Assembly (NCBI RefSeq): GCF_004798865.1
Contig: NW_025335268.1
Span: 79,758,468-79,822,467 of the forward strand
Origin: Varanus komodoensis
Taxonomy: Eukaryota > Chordata > Lepidosauria > Squamata > Varanidae
Direction: 5' to 3'
Length of the DNA: 64,000 nucleotides
Positions 15,245 through 26,568 of the stretch are shown here, in pieces. The notes below the pieces were generated by a model, which was given only the letters and a program-made list of their open reading frames with translations, was not told where the DNA came from and did no database searches. Made by a program: the position numbers and the translations under genes. Position 1 is the stretch's first letter. Each line of letters begins with the position of its first letter.

Positions 15245-15350
15245 GGTGGGTTGTGTGACTGCACAGATGGCCACTCGAAGAACATCAGTTACAGGTAAGC
15301 AACCTGCTTTTCTTCGTCGTGGCCTCTGTGCATCACACATATGGGTAGAT
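15245..15350. repeat. DIRS internal complementary region
   Basis: The first half (about 15250-15311) is the reverse complement of the left tip. The second half (about 15303-15346) is the reverse complement of the right tip. They meet at 'tgcttttcttcgtcgtgg'. In DIRS replication this region is thought to template joining of the ends into a circle. Confidence 0.9.
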
Positions 15351-15389
15351 TAACAAGCTTACCATATTGGAGGAGGGGAAGCGTCCTCA

Positions 15390-16710
15390 ATGAAGAACAG
15401 ATGAAAGAACGGCTCTGCCGAAGGAGCAATCTTGTTGAGCCCGAACGTCTAAACGATAATGTTTGGCGAAAGTGCAAGGGTTCGCCCAAGTAGCAGCCCA
15501 ACATACATAGTCAATCGGTACTCCTGATGCGAAGGCAGAGGAGGTAGCAGAAGTCCTAGTCGAATAGCTACGAGGAGCTGTGGGTAAGTCAATCTTAGCC
15601 AGTTGATAGGATAAAGTGATAGTATGGACTATCCACTTAGAAAGTCTTTGCGGAGTGACAGGAGCGCCCTGATCTCTGGCAGCATATTTAACGAAAAGTC
15701 TATTTGAACGCCAAATAGATTCCGTCCTAGATCTGTAGAAGACTAAACAGCGCCGAATGTCAAGTGAGTGCAATGATCTCTCTAGCGGAGTCGACGGAGA
15801 CAGAAAGAAGGCCGGCAAATTGATATCTTGTCCCATATGAAAGGGAGTGGACACCTTTGGGAGAAAAGATGGATTGAACCGCAGGACGACCTTTTCTCTA
15901 TGAAAGTTGAGGTAAGGTGGGTCTATGCGGAGAGTGCAGAGCTCACTGGCCCTTCGGGCCGAGGTAACCACTACTAGAAACGCTGTCTTCCACGAAACTA
16001 GACATAAATCGACTGTTGCTAACGGTTTGAAAGGAGCTCTTGTAAGCACTTGCAAAACAACAGAGAGACTCCAGGTAGGCATTACTGGCCTGATCGATGG
16101 ATTCAGATTATAAAGTCCCTTCAGGAACCTCTTAATAGCAGGTTGAGAAAAGATGGACGCTCCATCTAGCATGCCACAACGATAGGCGATTGCTGCCGTA
16201 TACACCTTAATCGAAGATGGTTTCAGTCCAGAGTGGTGTAGTTCTAAGAGGAACTGGAGAATTTGGTGTATCGATGATGTAAGTGGAGAGAACGAACGAG
16301 ACTCGGCAAAGGTGGAAAATCTTCTCCATTTAGCCGCATAAGACTTCTGTGTGGAAGGCTTTAGAGTGGAATCCAAGATGTATTGAATGTCTGGATGAAA
16401 GATTGTCGGATTCGATGGAGCAATAGTCGGGTCCGACAGTGCTGGAGCAGCGCCGACTCCAGCGGATTCGAAGGTTGCAAATGTAGCGGATTCGAAGGTA
16501 GGATTTGAACCACTTGAAGTAGTCGACAGTATAGACGTAAGGAAGTCAGTTATCGGATTCGCCATGCTGTTAGTTTCAACGATAGTATATCTGGGTGGCA
16601 AAGTGCACCGTCCTGCTGGGTTATGAGGTACGGAAGCGGTGGAAGATGAAGGTATTCCCCGTGAGAAATGTCCAGTAGTGTGGGGAACCAAGGTTGGCAT
16701 GGCCACCAAA
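15390..16710 (-). mobile_element. DIRS tyrosine recombinase region (fossil part)
   Basis: The translation shows an N-terminal SAM-like part ('TQKSYAAKWRRFSTFAESRS') and a C-terminal catalytic-type part with 'TSARRASELCTLRID', 'RLSKWIVHTI' and 'ATWANPCTFAKHYRLDV'. These are the hallmark blocks of DIRS/Ngaro recombinases, which replace the integrase of LTR elements. About 440 codons of coding-like sequence remain. Confidence 0.85.
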
Positions 16711-18350
16711 GAGTAATTAGTATCCCCGTGGCCCGATCATATACAATCTTTGCTATGACTCTCATCGCCAGAGGAATCGGTGGGAAGACGTAAAAATTCA
16801 GGTTGTTCCATGGAATCATGAAGGCATCCCCTAGGGATTCGCACCCGATTCCTGCTCTCAAACAGAAAATCGCACACACCTTGTTCTGTTGGGTGGCAAA
16901 CAAGTCCACGTCGGGAAACCCCCAGCAATGAAAAAGGTCCTCGCGTGTCTGGGGATCTAGTTCCCATTCGTGAGAGATGAGCATGCGCCTGCTGAGAAGG
17001 TCTGCTTCCACATTGTCCGTACCTGCCAGATGGACTGCTATCATCGTAATGTCTTTCGAAATGCACCAGTCCCAGATCTGCACAGAAAGTCTGGCCGGGG
17101 TCGGAGATTTCGTCCCTTGTTTGTTCAGATAAAGAACGGTGGCTATGTTGTCCGACATTATCTGAACGACCCAATGTTGAAGAACATCTTTGAAAGAGTG
17201 TAGGGCTTTAAATACGGCCAACAGTTCCAGGAAGTTGATATGATTCGTGGATTCTCGACGAGTCCAGATGCCCTGAGTATACAGGCCAGAGCATACCACT
17301 CCCCAACCCAGAAGAGGCGTGTCAGTACCGACTGTTATCGATGGACATCGGGGCCTGAAGGGGACCCCAACAGTCAGATTGTCCGGGACCGACCACCATA
17401 GTAGGGAATGGAGTACCGAGGATGGGAATCGAAGCAGTTTCGACGGCGGATCTCTCTGTGGGTGGAACGCTTTGTTGAAAAATAGCTGCAGAGGACGAAG
17501 TCGCAGTCTGGCGTGTGGTACCACAGCAACGGCGGAAACCATATGTCCTAGAAGCCTCTGGATGGACTTTGCTGGAACTGATCTGCCTCATCGCATTCGA
17601 TGGACATGGCAAGCGAGAGTCAGTTGTCTGCCTCGAGGGAGGAATGCCTTTTCCAACGTCAAATCCAAGTGGGCTCCGATGAATGTAAGCCTCTGTACTG
17701 GAAGGAGAGAAGATTTCTCGGTATTAATGCATAGGCCCAGATCGTCCAATAAGGCACAGGTAAAACAGATAGAAGTGAGGAGCGCTTCCCTGAACCTGGA
17801 GACCAGGAGCCAGTCATCAAGGTAAGGATAAACTTGTATGCCCTGGAGGCGTAGGTAAGTTCAGACAGGGGCCATGCATTTAGTGAACATGCTCGGAGCG
17901 GTGGCCAAACCAAAGGGTAGAACCATGAATTCATAGAAATTTGAGGCAACAGCAAAGCAAAGGAAATGCCTATATTTGGGATGGATCGCAATATGGAAAT
18001 AGGCGTCCTTCAGATCCAATGAGGTGAACCAATCCTCTCTCCTTAGCAGCGGCAAAATATTGTGGAGGGTGGTCATTCAAAACTTCCTCGTCACGATGAA
18101 TCGATTCAGACTATGTAAGTCTAAAATCGGACGTAGGCCACCATCCCGTTTGGGAACTGTAAAATATCTAGAATAGAATCCGTGAAGTCCGTCATAGTGA
18201 GGTAGTTGACGAATTGCTCCTTTACGAAGAAGTTGTTGTATTTCATCGAGCAATACCGGCGAGCATGATGTAAACCGGATTGGACTCGATGGAGGGACGG
18301 TGTCGAATTCTATCCTACAGCTGTGCTGTATGATGGACAATACCCACCGA
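16550..18350 (-). mobile_element. DIRS reverse transcriptase and RNase H region (fossil part)
   Basis: The upstream half carries reverse transcriptase words such as 'TVPKRDGGLRPILDLHSLNR' and 'SLDLKDAYFHIAIHPKYRHF'. The downstream half carries RNase H words such as 'NHINFLELLAVFKALHSF' and 'SDNIATVLYLNKQG'. It partly overlaps the recombinase region, as usual for DIRS. The part is broken. Confidence 0.85.
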
Positions 18351-18479
18351 TCAGATGTGATGGACTCCCAAATGGAGAGTCAGCTTCACAGCCGGTCCTC
18401 AGATGAGAGGGGGGTGGGTAAAGGATAGGGTAGAGGAATGGTTCGCCAGTCCCGTCAACGCTGCCTCCTGTCATCATAT

Positions 18480-20410
18480 CAGCGGTGACCCTGTTGGTAG
18501 CGTTGTTGGGGCTGTTGTCGGCAGCGTTGTTGTTGTTGCTGCCTGTGTGGAGGCTGTTGCCTAGGATGGTAAGGCTGTCTGTATGGCAGACGGGTCCATG
18601 CCCACTTACGTCTCAGTTGTGACCGGAGCTCCATCCGTCGGGCTGTCATGCGGAACTCATGAAGTTTTTTGAGTTTGTGATCCGTCTTTGAGTGGAAAAG
18701 CCCGGACCCATCAAAGGGCATTTCCTCGATTCGGCGCTTGGTCTCTTCGGGGAAGTTGGTGCTCCTCAGCCACACATGCCTGCGAAGGGAGACAGCACCG
18801 ACCAAGGCCCTTGAGTTGGTGTCCACATGGTGCCTGGCTGTGGACAGCTGTTGGACTGCGACGTGCATCGCCTCCTTAATTAGCACCTTGGCCAAGTTGC
18901 TCTGGTGGTCTGGGAGGGCCGAAACGACGTTGTGGAGGCGTTGCATTCCAAAACACTGGTATCTCGCCAACGTCGCCTCATAGTTTGAGATACGCAGTCC
19001 CAAGTCTGAAGCTGCATAGACCCTCCTGGCCAGGGAGTCGATCTTACGGCCCTCTTTATCTCGCGGAGTGGTGTGGCCTCTTGCCTCCCTACCCTGGGAG
19101 GACTCCACCACGACTGAGTTCAGCTTGGGGTGGTGGAGGAGGAATAGAATGTCCTCCTCCCGAACCCGGTACATGGCTTCATACCTCCATGATGCGGGTT
19201 GAGGGTGAGAGGGCAAGTCCCAGGGCTGCATCATCGCCTGCCGTAGGGTGGTGATCAAGGGCAGGACAATCGAGGTGGACAGCTCCCTGCGGACGACGTC
19301 ATAAATTTTATCTGTCGACGGCCCCGGGTGCTGGATGGCATCGATATCCAGGGACTGGATGAGCCTGGACATCAGCTCCATGAAGGAGACGTGGGACTCG
19401 TTCAGTGACGCAGGCTCTGGGAGGTCACTGCAACGTCAGGAGAGGTAGAATCGACGTCTGAGTCGGCAGAGTCCGTGCCATAATACAGAGGAGCCGAAGA
19501 AGAGGACTCCACCGGCGAGACAGACCGGCTGCTTTCATCCCGGGAAACCGGGGATGCGTGCCTCGGATCCAGCGGCAGCGGGTGATCGCGAGAGTGTGGT
19601 GGGGATCGATCCCTCGGTGCGGGATAGTACCCGGTAGAGTATGGCTCGCTCCAAGATGGATAATAGGAGTGATGCCATTCCTCGGATCGTTGTTCCCTGG
19701 AGCGACTCCTGCGGGCCCTGGGCGGGGATCCGACCACATCCGCCTCCATTGTGGCCATGGACATAGGCATGGGCGACCTAACCCTGGGGGGAGAGTCCTG
19801 AATTTCCCCATCAGAGATCGACCCCCACTGAAGAGGTGGAAGTGGCTCGCTGGAGGGGTCAGCCACACGCCAAGGGGACCCTTGAGGGGTGTCCCTCATA
19901 GCTGCCTGGAGTACTGGCTCGGGTGAGGTCGGTACGGTAGCTGCCGCCGGTACCGATGCGGCCATCGAACCCGAGTCACAGTGCCGTGGCCTCTCCGGAT
20001 CCTTTGCCTTCCGGGTCAGTTTAGGAGGCTTCTCCTTCCTGGCCTTCTTTGCTGATTTATCAGCATCGGCATGTTTGCACTTCTTGCGTTTCTTCTTGGG
20101 AGAAGCGGGTGGGGCCCTCAGGGCAGAGGCACCTTCATCCAAAGGGCGTGAGGGCGGGACCACTGTACCCGGGCCAGGCTTCGAAGCGACGACGAGTGGG
20201 TTGGACTGCATAAGAGCCCAATCCCACAGGAGCCTCCGGAGGCAGTTCTCCCGATTTTTCCTGGCCTGCTTAGAGAAGGCCAGGCACTGGGAGCACTTGT
20301 CGGTCCTATGCCCCTCCCCCAAGCAGAGGAGGCATAGGTCGTGCAGGTCAGATGGAGACATCTTCGACCTGCATTCTGCACATTTGCGGAAAGCCGCTCG
20401 TTGCGCCATC
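18480..20410 (-). mobile_element. DIRS gag-like region (fossil part)
   Basis: A cysteine/histidine cluster near the start ('CAECRSKMSPSDLHDLCLLC', then GEGHRTDKC and further cysteines) is followed by a Lys-rich then Ser/Pro/Asp-rich stretch and a structured C-terminal half. That layout matches DIRS gag proteins of vertebrates. The gag assignment rests on position and the Cys/His motif, because these proteins diverge fast. Confidence 0.7.
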
Positions 20411-20646
20411 GCAAGAAGAGGAAAAAAAGAAGACAGTGCAGAGGTAAGAATATATTTTTGGTTTTTTTTTTTTTTAATAGAAGAAGGTAGAATGGTAGAA
20501 CGAGACGACAGAACTAAAGAACTAACAGGAACTATAGAGATAACAAGAACTAACAGGGGTATAAAAACTGGGAGCTTAATAAGGAGAAGAAACACGCCAC
20601 GAGTAACGGTAAGAGTGATAGTCGAAAGCAGCATGAGGCACAGTGA

Positions 20647-20817
20647 ACGGCAGTCGCAAAGACTGAACAAAATGGCGGACGCTCTGTTCTTTATAGGCCA
20701 TGGGGAAGGGGGAGCGGAGCTTTTCCGCCAAAAACCGTTAGCTTGTAATCTTCTGGCCAAAGGCACTGCGCAGGCACAGCACCCATATGTGTGATGCACA
20801 GAGGCCACGACGAAGAA
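20647..20817. repeat. DIRS right inverted terminal repeat
   Basis: This is the reverse complement of the inner left repeat. It ends 'gaggccacgacgaagaa', whose inverted copy forms the second half of the internal complementary region. Confidence 0.9.
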
Positions 20818-20836
20818 TACTGTTTATTTTTTTACA

Positions 20837-20881
20837 GCGCGCGCTCTCTCTATCTCTCTCTCTCTCACACACACACACACC
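20837..20881. repeat. CT/CA compound microsatellite
   Basis: GC, CT and CA dinucleotide runs follow one another just outside the right end of the DIRS element. It is host flank and may have been the insertion target area. Confidence 0.95.
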
Positions 20882-22019
20882 TGAAATGAAAAATAAAAGC
20901 TGAGTTTCCAGAGCAGATACTCTAACACTTTAATAAGCATGAGCTTTGACTAGTGCCAGACTTCATGTATTTCTTGACAAGAAAGCCCATAATCCACATT
21001 TTAGCTAGCCTAACTGCACGGCAACTTAGCAAATTCAATTGACTTATTTGCCTGGACAAAAACTCCCACTAGTTTTTTGTTTCCCTGATTCTGAGATTTC
21101 AAACAGCAGGTGATAGATTCTTCTGTCTTACTCAACTACCCGTTAGACAAAGCCAAACCTGCTGTGCTTAATTCAGAAGGCAATCCCACAGCAGTGGATG
21201 CCAATCCTAGCTACAAAAGTTTGTCTAATGGAAAGCAGCTCCCACAATGCTACAACTGTGCCCAAGTGGCAGGTCAGCCCACTTGGCCACTGTTGAAGCA
21301 ACTATGCAAAAATAAGGGAGCTGTGGCATGTTTCCTGGCTCCTCTTTATTCGAGGACAAGAGAGCCACAATCCTGGTTGCCAAAGCTTGACTTTTGACCT
21401 AAATAAGGTTTAGTTTAGGAAATGAGTCATCCTAGAGTGGTAATAATTTCTGATTGGTTTACATAACAGCCTAAGATGCTATCTCACACAAGGTCAGACT
21501 ATTCATCCATCTGGAATGCTCAGCTTCCCAGTGTCCTCAACAGAATTTCTTGTCTTGTCCTTTAAAACAGAGCCCTTCAAGACTAAGCCTGGGGGTTTCT
21601 GTTAGCAACACATGTGCTTTGCTACTGAAATTCAGCCTCCTCTTAAATATAGAAGGGTGTTGGTAAGATCAGGGGTCCATGAGTTGCACTAGGTTGCATA
21701 TTGGACAAGCCCAGTTTGCAGTGAAATGCAGCAATGGATAATAAAGTCTCTGTGGCAGAAAATCCATACAGTAGCTTGTTCATACCAATATGGGATTGTA
21801 TCCCGAGATAATGAACACTTTACCTTGATTCCCCTGACGCATATCGGTTATGTGAGTACCTAATAAATAGAGTCAGGAGCCAAAGGTTTGATTCTAAAAT
21901 CCTGACAGGATGTGCATTTATGGATTCACCTAAATTCTTACTAAACTAAGTCTCAGAGAATGCAGTCCCAACTGAGTAACAACTTTTACATATCCTCAAG
22001 TCCCTCAACACCTTTACTG

Positions 22020-22470
22020 AAGATAGTTACTATAATATATATAATAAACATACAGCTCTTTCAAAGAGGCTTACATAGTAAAATCATGATAAAACATATT
22101 TTTAAAAGCATAACATAAATATACACAGTGGAACAGTGCTATCTAAAGCTAATCAAACAACTTTTAAAAACAGCAACAATGGAGAAAATATTTCAATTAA
22201 AAGACTGAGCTAACTTCAAATTAATCTGGTAAAAGCAAGGTTCTTAAAAACTGTTTGAAAGCACACAAACAAGGAGCTCTGTGGAATAAGGCTCCAAGGT
22301 AACGAGGCCATCACTGAAAAATCACTCTTTTTTGTACCCATCAGTTTGATGGACCCTAATCATTGACCTAACAGCAGGGTCCTGAAGGCGTATCTTAACA
22401 ACTGGCCAAGCATATAAGGGTGTAAGTGGAGCTTAAAATAACCCAGGACTGATAAAAAGGGTTGGGTTGG
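22020..22470 (-). mobile_element. Old L2-type LINE 3' fragment
   Basis: The plus strand shows 'gctctgtggaataaggctcc' and 'gaggccatcactgaaaaatc' in the order of an inverted L2 3' end, preceded by an AT-rich tail region. It is strongly diverged and has no open frame. Confidence 0.5.
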
Positions 22471-23127
22471 TTTCTCTCCCGTTAACAGTACAATTCTATA
22501 TATGTCCTCTCAGATATATGCCACTGAATTTAATGGCATTGAATCCAAGGCAACTGTCTATCGGACAGTTCCCCAGATGTTAAAACTCCCCCGAGAGCCT
22601 GGCTGAGCTGCTCTTTCCATGACCACTTCTCTTCGGTTGTTAGAGACATGCCTTGTTAATTCTGTGCTCTCCAACTAGCTGTGACTTTGGCTCCTTGCTC
22701 ACTCAGAGAGAAGCTTTCCTTTTACATCTTGCATGTGCTGGGATGCCAGTGCTTGTAGTGCCACATCACTTTTGATGTGACCGTGGACACTTCTGAGCAC
22801 CATCACTCCCACCCAGTGGCGCCGTGGTAATTGTGATGTGCAGGCACTCAGTGAGGCAATCTTCACAGCCATGCCCCACAAAGCAAGTCCCAAATTGCAG
22901 GCAACTATGTCAATCTATATCAACAAACCAGTTACAGAGGTTTCATCTCCAACAGAAGTAGCTCCTTGTACAGCTAAAGGGTCTGAGCTGCCCACTGTAG
23001 ACCAATCCACCAAAAAGTCCTCCGTATTACAGCAGGGAGAATATAGGGAACATCCAGGTTCCCACTCCCCCTTACTGTGAGGGCTGCTGTCCAGCAAGGA
23101 GGGAACATGGGAGTCTGAGAGGGTAGG

Positions 23128-23190
23128 CCGCCCCGAGGCTTTGTGCGAATGGGGCGGCATAAAAATGTTCTAAATAAATAAATAGGGCAT
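23128..23190 (+). mobile_element. L2 LINE 3' tail only
   Basis: The words 'taggccgccccgaggctttg' and 'gaatggggcggcataaaaat', then AAATAAATAAATA, match the last 60 or so bases of the L2 at 47135-47200. It is an extremely 5'-truncated insertion lying about 90 bases from the SHROOM2 exon at 23280. Confidence 0.9.
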
Positions 23191-23279
23191 GGCGTGCTAG
23201 CAATCTATCCACGGCAGGCCTAGCTCCACTGCACCACTGCTTCCACCCGTCGACAACCTGAACAAAATTCTGAGCTTAC

Positions 23280-23460
23280 CTTCTTTTCAGACAAATCATG
23301 GTCCAGCTCATCCTCAGAAGCCTCCTCGTTTTGCTGCTGCTGCTGTTGCTGCTGCATGTCCTTCATTTTTATGAGCAGTTCCGCCTTGGGTGCAGAGGTA
23401 CTATAGTAAGTAGAATTGGTTGTCAGGGGTATAGCCAGAGGCAGAGGGGGCTCCTCTTTC
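23280..23460 (-). CDS. SHROOM2: SHROOM2 exon with glutamine tract
   Basis: The exon is 181 bases, residues 438-497, plus one base completing Lys437. It reads '[20 protein letters not shown]', then [15 protein letters not shown], eight glutamines (residues 473-480, bases 23354-23331) and an acidic [11 protein letters not shown]. Human SHROOM2, as I recall it, has [22 protein letters not shown] followed by a shorter QEQQEHEE-type stretch, so the frame and identity are firm. The acceptor is TTGCTTAG before 23460 and the donor AAG|GTAAGC after 23280. It lies inside ASD2, before its conserved helical core. The glutamine run is nearly pure CAG, with two CAA codons, and could vary in length. Confidence 0.96.
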
Positions 23461-24377
23461 CTAAGCAAAGGATGAAGAAACAATACCCGCTTTAGTTTAC
23501 ATCTGACATTCTCACACTGAAAGGAAGAGAGGGATTGTTCTGAAATATTGTTTGCGGCAAGGAAATTGCATGGTTAAGAGAAAGATCCTCAGCTAGGGAG
23601 ACGCTGCAGGGTCTAATGGCTTGCACAATATAACAATATGATTCTGGCACTCTCAGAACCTAGCTATAAAGACAGGCAATTAAAAGAATCTGCCCAAATG
23701 ACTGCCTGAAAGTGCAGATTTCCATTTTGTCCCTTAATTAATGTTATCTGGCAGTATTTGGATTTCCATGCCCTATCCTTGATTATATGGGCAGTGGTAG
23801 GAAGGTAATGTTTAAATCTCTTTGGGGCTTTCATTAGCCTTGAGTATATAATCCCATAAGCACACCTTTTAGTGAAAACACAGCTGCTTGCGTTTCATTA
23901 TGTACAGTTCCAATGCTTAAAAGAGGCTCTTACTAAATACATTGTTCAGTTAACAGTCTACTACTAAACACAACCTTCCCGAGGAGACAAAAAATACTTC
24001 ACTGGTAATTTAAAACGGAAGATGTATAATGAAACCCAGAAATGCCAGCAGTTCTTTGACACTAAGCAGAACTACAACATTCTCTAATTTAGAGCCTGAC
24101 ATTGTGCATACTTGCATGGACATTCGTTTCAATGAGTCTGTTCAGCCTTATTCCCCAGGAAGGATACGCTGGATTGCAGCACAGGCTTGGATGGATTTAC
24201 AGTTTGCTGTCTACTTCGTCAAGGTGGCTGGCTTTCCCCCAGAGAAAAAATGTTTAGAATAGAACTAGGCAGCATACCAAGAGTCACCCGAGTTTGAGAA
24301 AAGACTAAGCAGAACCTACTATATATAGTTACCAGAATGCCCGGTTTCACCCCTCAGATGGGCTGCACCTGAGTATA

Positions 24378-24470
24378 CACACTGGCTGGGTTTGCACAAG
24401 ACATGAAACCCCTTGGGAATTTTAGCCATGCCCTGTGGTTAAAATTCTCTTGTGCCTGACTAGCAGGTAC
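24378..24470. repeat. Fragment of an unnamed interspersed element
   Basis: 'acactggctgggtttgcaca' at about 24378 resembles 'acactggctgggttcagatg' at about 34668, the start of a longer element with inverted ends. It is probably a piece of the same non-autonomous DNA transposon family. Confidence 0.4.
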
Positions 24471-25589
24471 AGCAGGGAGGCACACAATCCCCCCAATCCT
24501 CCTGCAGTATTGCAGAAGCCATTGCAGGACCACCAAGATGTCTCCTGAACCTCAGCAAGTCATAATGCCAAATGCATGGAACTGGTCGATAGACTTAAGT
24601 ATGTTCATCATGGGGTTGTCCAAAACAAACGCTTTGGACAACCTACCAGCTCTTTTGGCCCAAGGAATGAATGCAACTTTGGAGAAGCATTCAGGAGCTG
24701 TATTCCAGTGGTCATCAGAGCCAAAAGCAGAAGAGGTGGGGTCAAAAATACAATCCCCTCCACCAATACTTTGTTGATTAAAGCTCTTAGAACCAATAAG
24801 GGTTCTTAGGTGAATCATTCAATCTTTTAGAATGGGGCAAAACAGTACACAAAAGGTGGGAAACAATGAAACAATTGGTGGCTGGGGGAAAGGAGATGTT
24901 TCCCTTCTAATTAATAAGTCACATTAGTTTTGCACTATGAACATTAATGTTGCTTATTTGATCTACTGTTTTTTGTTTTCTGTTCTGTACACATTTTATG
25001 CCATGCAACTTGCAGCTAAAGCTGGCTTTTCATTGTTTTTTCATTATCCCTGCCTGTCCTGGAAGCAGATGGGAGACTACAAGGCCCAGTCCATTAGCTT
25101 GGCTGGAACCTACTGACACTTCCCTTCAAAAGCATCTCCCTCCATGACCATTTCACTGTTATTACAGAATTTATTTAACAACATGCCAGGAGTGGAACCT
25201 GAATTTGCTCAAGTTCCTCTCTTCTCCATCCATTTTTCCTTTCAGTATTGTATTGGTGGTTAAACTATATGGCATCATTGCCATTACAGATCACCTTGAA
25301 TGTAAAGATAAAAAGGTTGTATGTAAATGTCATTGGCTACTTAGGCTACAATTCTACAAAGCGATGGATGGTAAGTCAATTAAGACCTAATAGCCATAAC
25401 AAGAAAATGAACCTGAATACACAAATACTGGTGGCAAGAATTGGGGAGGAGAATGAGAAAGGACAAAGTTGCCATGAGGCAACCACAATGGCAGTCAAAG
25501 AAGATCAGAGGGAATACTGGGGAACTCACAATCAGCAGACAGGGGTGGAGAGAATGAGTTCCCACCAAAGGTTTCTCAGCTATGGAAGT

Positions 25590-25665
25590 TTCCCAAACCA
25601 AGGCTTCACGTGGGCACAGAAACTGCATGTGTGATGCATGGAGACCGCAAAGAAGAAATATTGGT
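25590..25665. mobile_element. Worn DIRS terminal-repeat scrap
   Basis: 'gtgtgatgcatggagaccgc' and 'aaagaaga' resemble the right tip of the DIRS element ('gtgtgatgcacagaggccac' and 'gacgaagaa'), and weaker likeness extends upstream. No internal DIRS sequence accompanies it. It is an old fossil end. Confidence 0.5.
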
Positions 25666-25908
25666 GACAAGAACAGGGGAAGACTAGGGGAATTCAGGCC
25701 CTGCTCCTGGCTTACCAGAAGCATTTTTCCGCTGAACACAGGATGTTGGACTATCTTCAGCATCCAGTAATGAATTTTTATTACAAAATTGCCTCCTTCT
25801 TAAAAAAGTTAAATATGCATATGTACATATAATCTGTGCACATGATGTACATGTTGGAGAAAGGAATAGATAACATCAATGGCTTGTAGTTAAGAAATCT
25901 TTACTTAC

Positions 25909-26460
25909 TTGTCTTCTGCCGTTTTTGGTGAAGGGACTTTTAAAAGAAGCTTTCTGCGTTGTTGTGCTTCTTCTAAAAGATGTTCATCTTTTGGGAAGAT
26001 TCCCACCATCAAGTCCATTGTAGTTTTTATTTTTACATTTGGATCCAAGATATCTGCTAGTGATTTATCTTTGCCCACTATCTCTCTGGCTAGCTCTTCT
26101 GACTTCCAGTCTTCGATTGTCTTTTCTTTGGCTCTCACATAACTAACTGCATGGGCAGAAGCCTCAGTGACCTTTGAGTTGGTTCCGAGTGCTTCAGCAG
26201 GGTGCAAATATGGCAGTCTGGCTTTGTTCTCAGGCTCTGACTCCACACCTTGCCTTGTATAAGCACAGAAACGCGAGTATGACTGTTCAGAAGTGCTAAG
26301 TGTCTTAATCTGGTCTTTCTCCAAGCCGCTTGGTAAAGCAGGGGGCTCTATTGTGCTCACAAGGTTCTGCCTACTTTCCTTCTCTGCGTGACTCTCGGAA
26401 TGGACGATCTTGATAGGAACCATCTTTACGGTTGTATTGTTATCCATCACTCGTTCAATT
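25909..26460 (-). CDS. SHROOM2: SHROOM2 exon (start of ASD2)
   Basis: The exon is 552 bases. It completes Arg253, encodes residues 254-436 and starts Lys437. It opens '[20 protein letters not shown]', which in human SHROOM2, as I recall it, directly follows the DKPP segment. '[20 protein letters not shown]' is the next conserved block. From about residue 370 the ASD2 domain begins: [20 protein letters not shown], then '[20 protein letters not shown]'. The middle (residues 325-355) is variable. The acceptor is TTCTCAAG before 26460 and the donor CAA|GTAAGT after 25909. Phases match both neighbours, so this is an intact exon of a working gene. Confidence 0.97.
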
Positions 26461-26521
26461 CTTGAGAAAAGAGAACAACATTAACTGCTAAAAATGCCAC
26501 ATCATATTTAATATATGAAAC

Positions 26522-26568
26522 CTGTTTAATCACACATTTATGGCTTTCCACATTGTATTATTGTTAGT
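26522..26568. repeat. 47-bp near-identical repeat, copy 1
   Basis: It matches 29089-29135 at 45 of 47 positions, and the likeness stops abruptly on both sides. It lies 62-108 bases before the acceptor of the exon ending at 26460, so it may overlap splicing signals. Confidence 0.85.

Larger units (their letters stand above)
14924..20817 (-). mobile_element. DIRS-type (tyrosine recombinase) retroelement, nearly whole
   Basis: This is a 5.9-kb element with no target duplication, about 170-bp inverted ends and an internal complementary region that copies both outer tips. That layout is diagnostic of DIRS elements. The minus strand carries, in order, a gag-like region, reverse transcriptase with RNase H, and a tyrosine recombinase. 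All expected parts are present and long coding stretches survive. It is broken in perhaps two to five places and is treated as a fossil. The two inverted ends are about 94% alike by eye, so the insertion looks fairly young. It lies in the SHROOM2 intron in the same orientation as the gene. Confidence 0.9.
12918..23279 (-). other. SHROOM2: SHROOM2 intron (10.4 kb)
   Basis: This phase-0 intron runs between the exons ending at 23280 and starting at 12917. More than half is one DIRS-type insertion (14924-20817). The rest includes an unidentified ORF (13505-13853), L2 pieces (14225-14560, 22020-22470, 23128-23190) and a CT/CA microsatellite (20837-20881). 20882-22019 and 22471-23127 show nothing else; the frames at 21110-21397 and 22838-23080 resemble no family I know. 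Confidence 0.85.
23461..25908 (-). other. SHROOM2: SHROOM2 intron (2.4 kb)
   Basis: This intron splits a Lys codon after its second base (AA|G), with donor GTAAGT at 25908. It contains a worn MITE-like stretch at about 24080-24185, an element fragment at 24378-24470 and a DIRS end scrap at about 25590-25665. No other gene is supported. Confidence 0.85.

Noticed and set aside
19889-20794. Plus-strand ORF of 301 codons
   Set aside because: It is the antisense shadow of the DIRS gag-like region and right terminal repeat.
21110-21397. Plus-strand ORF of 95 codons
   Set aside because: Intronic, with no known motif, no splice or promoter context, and an ordinary chance length.
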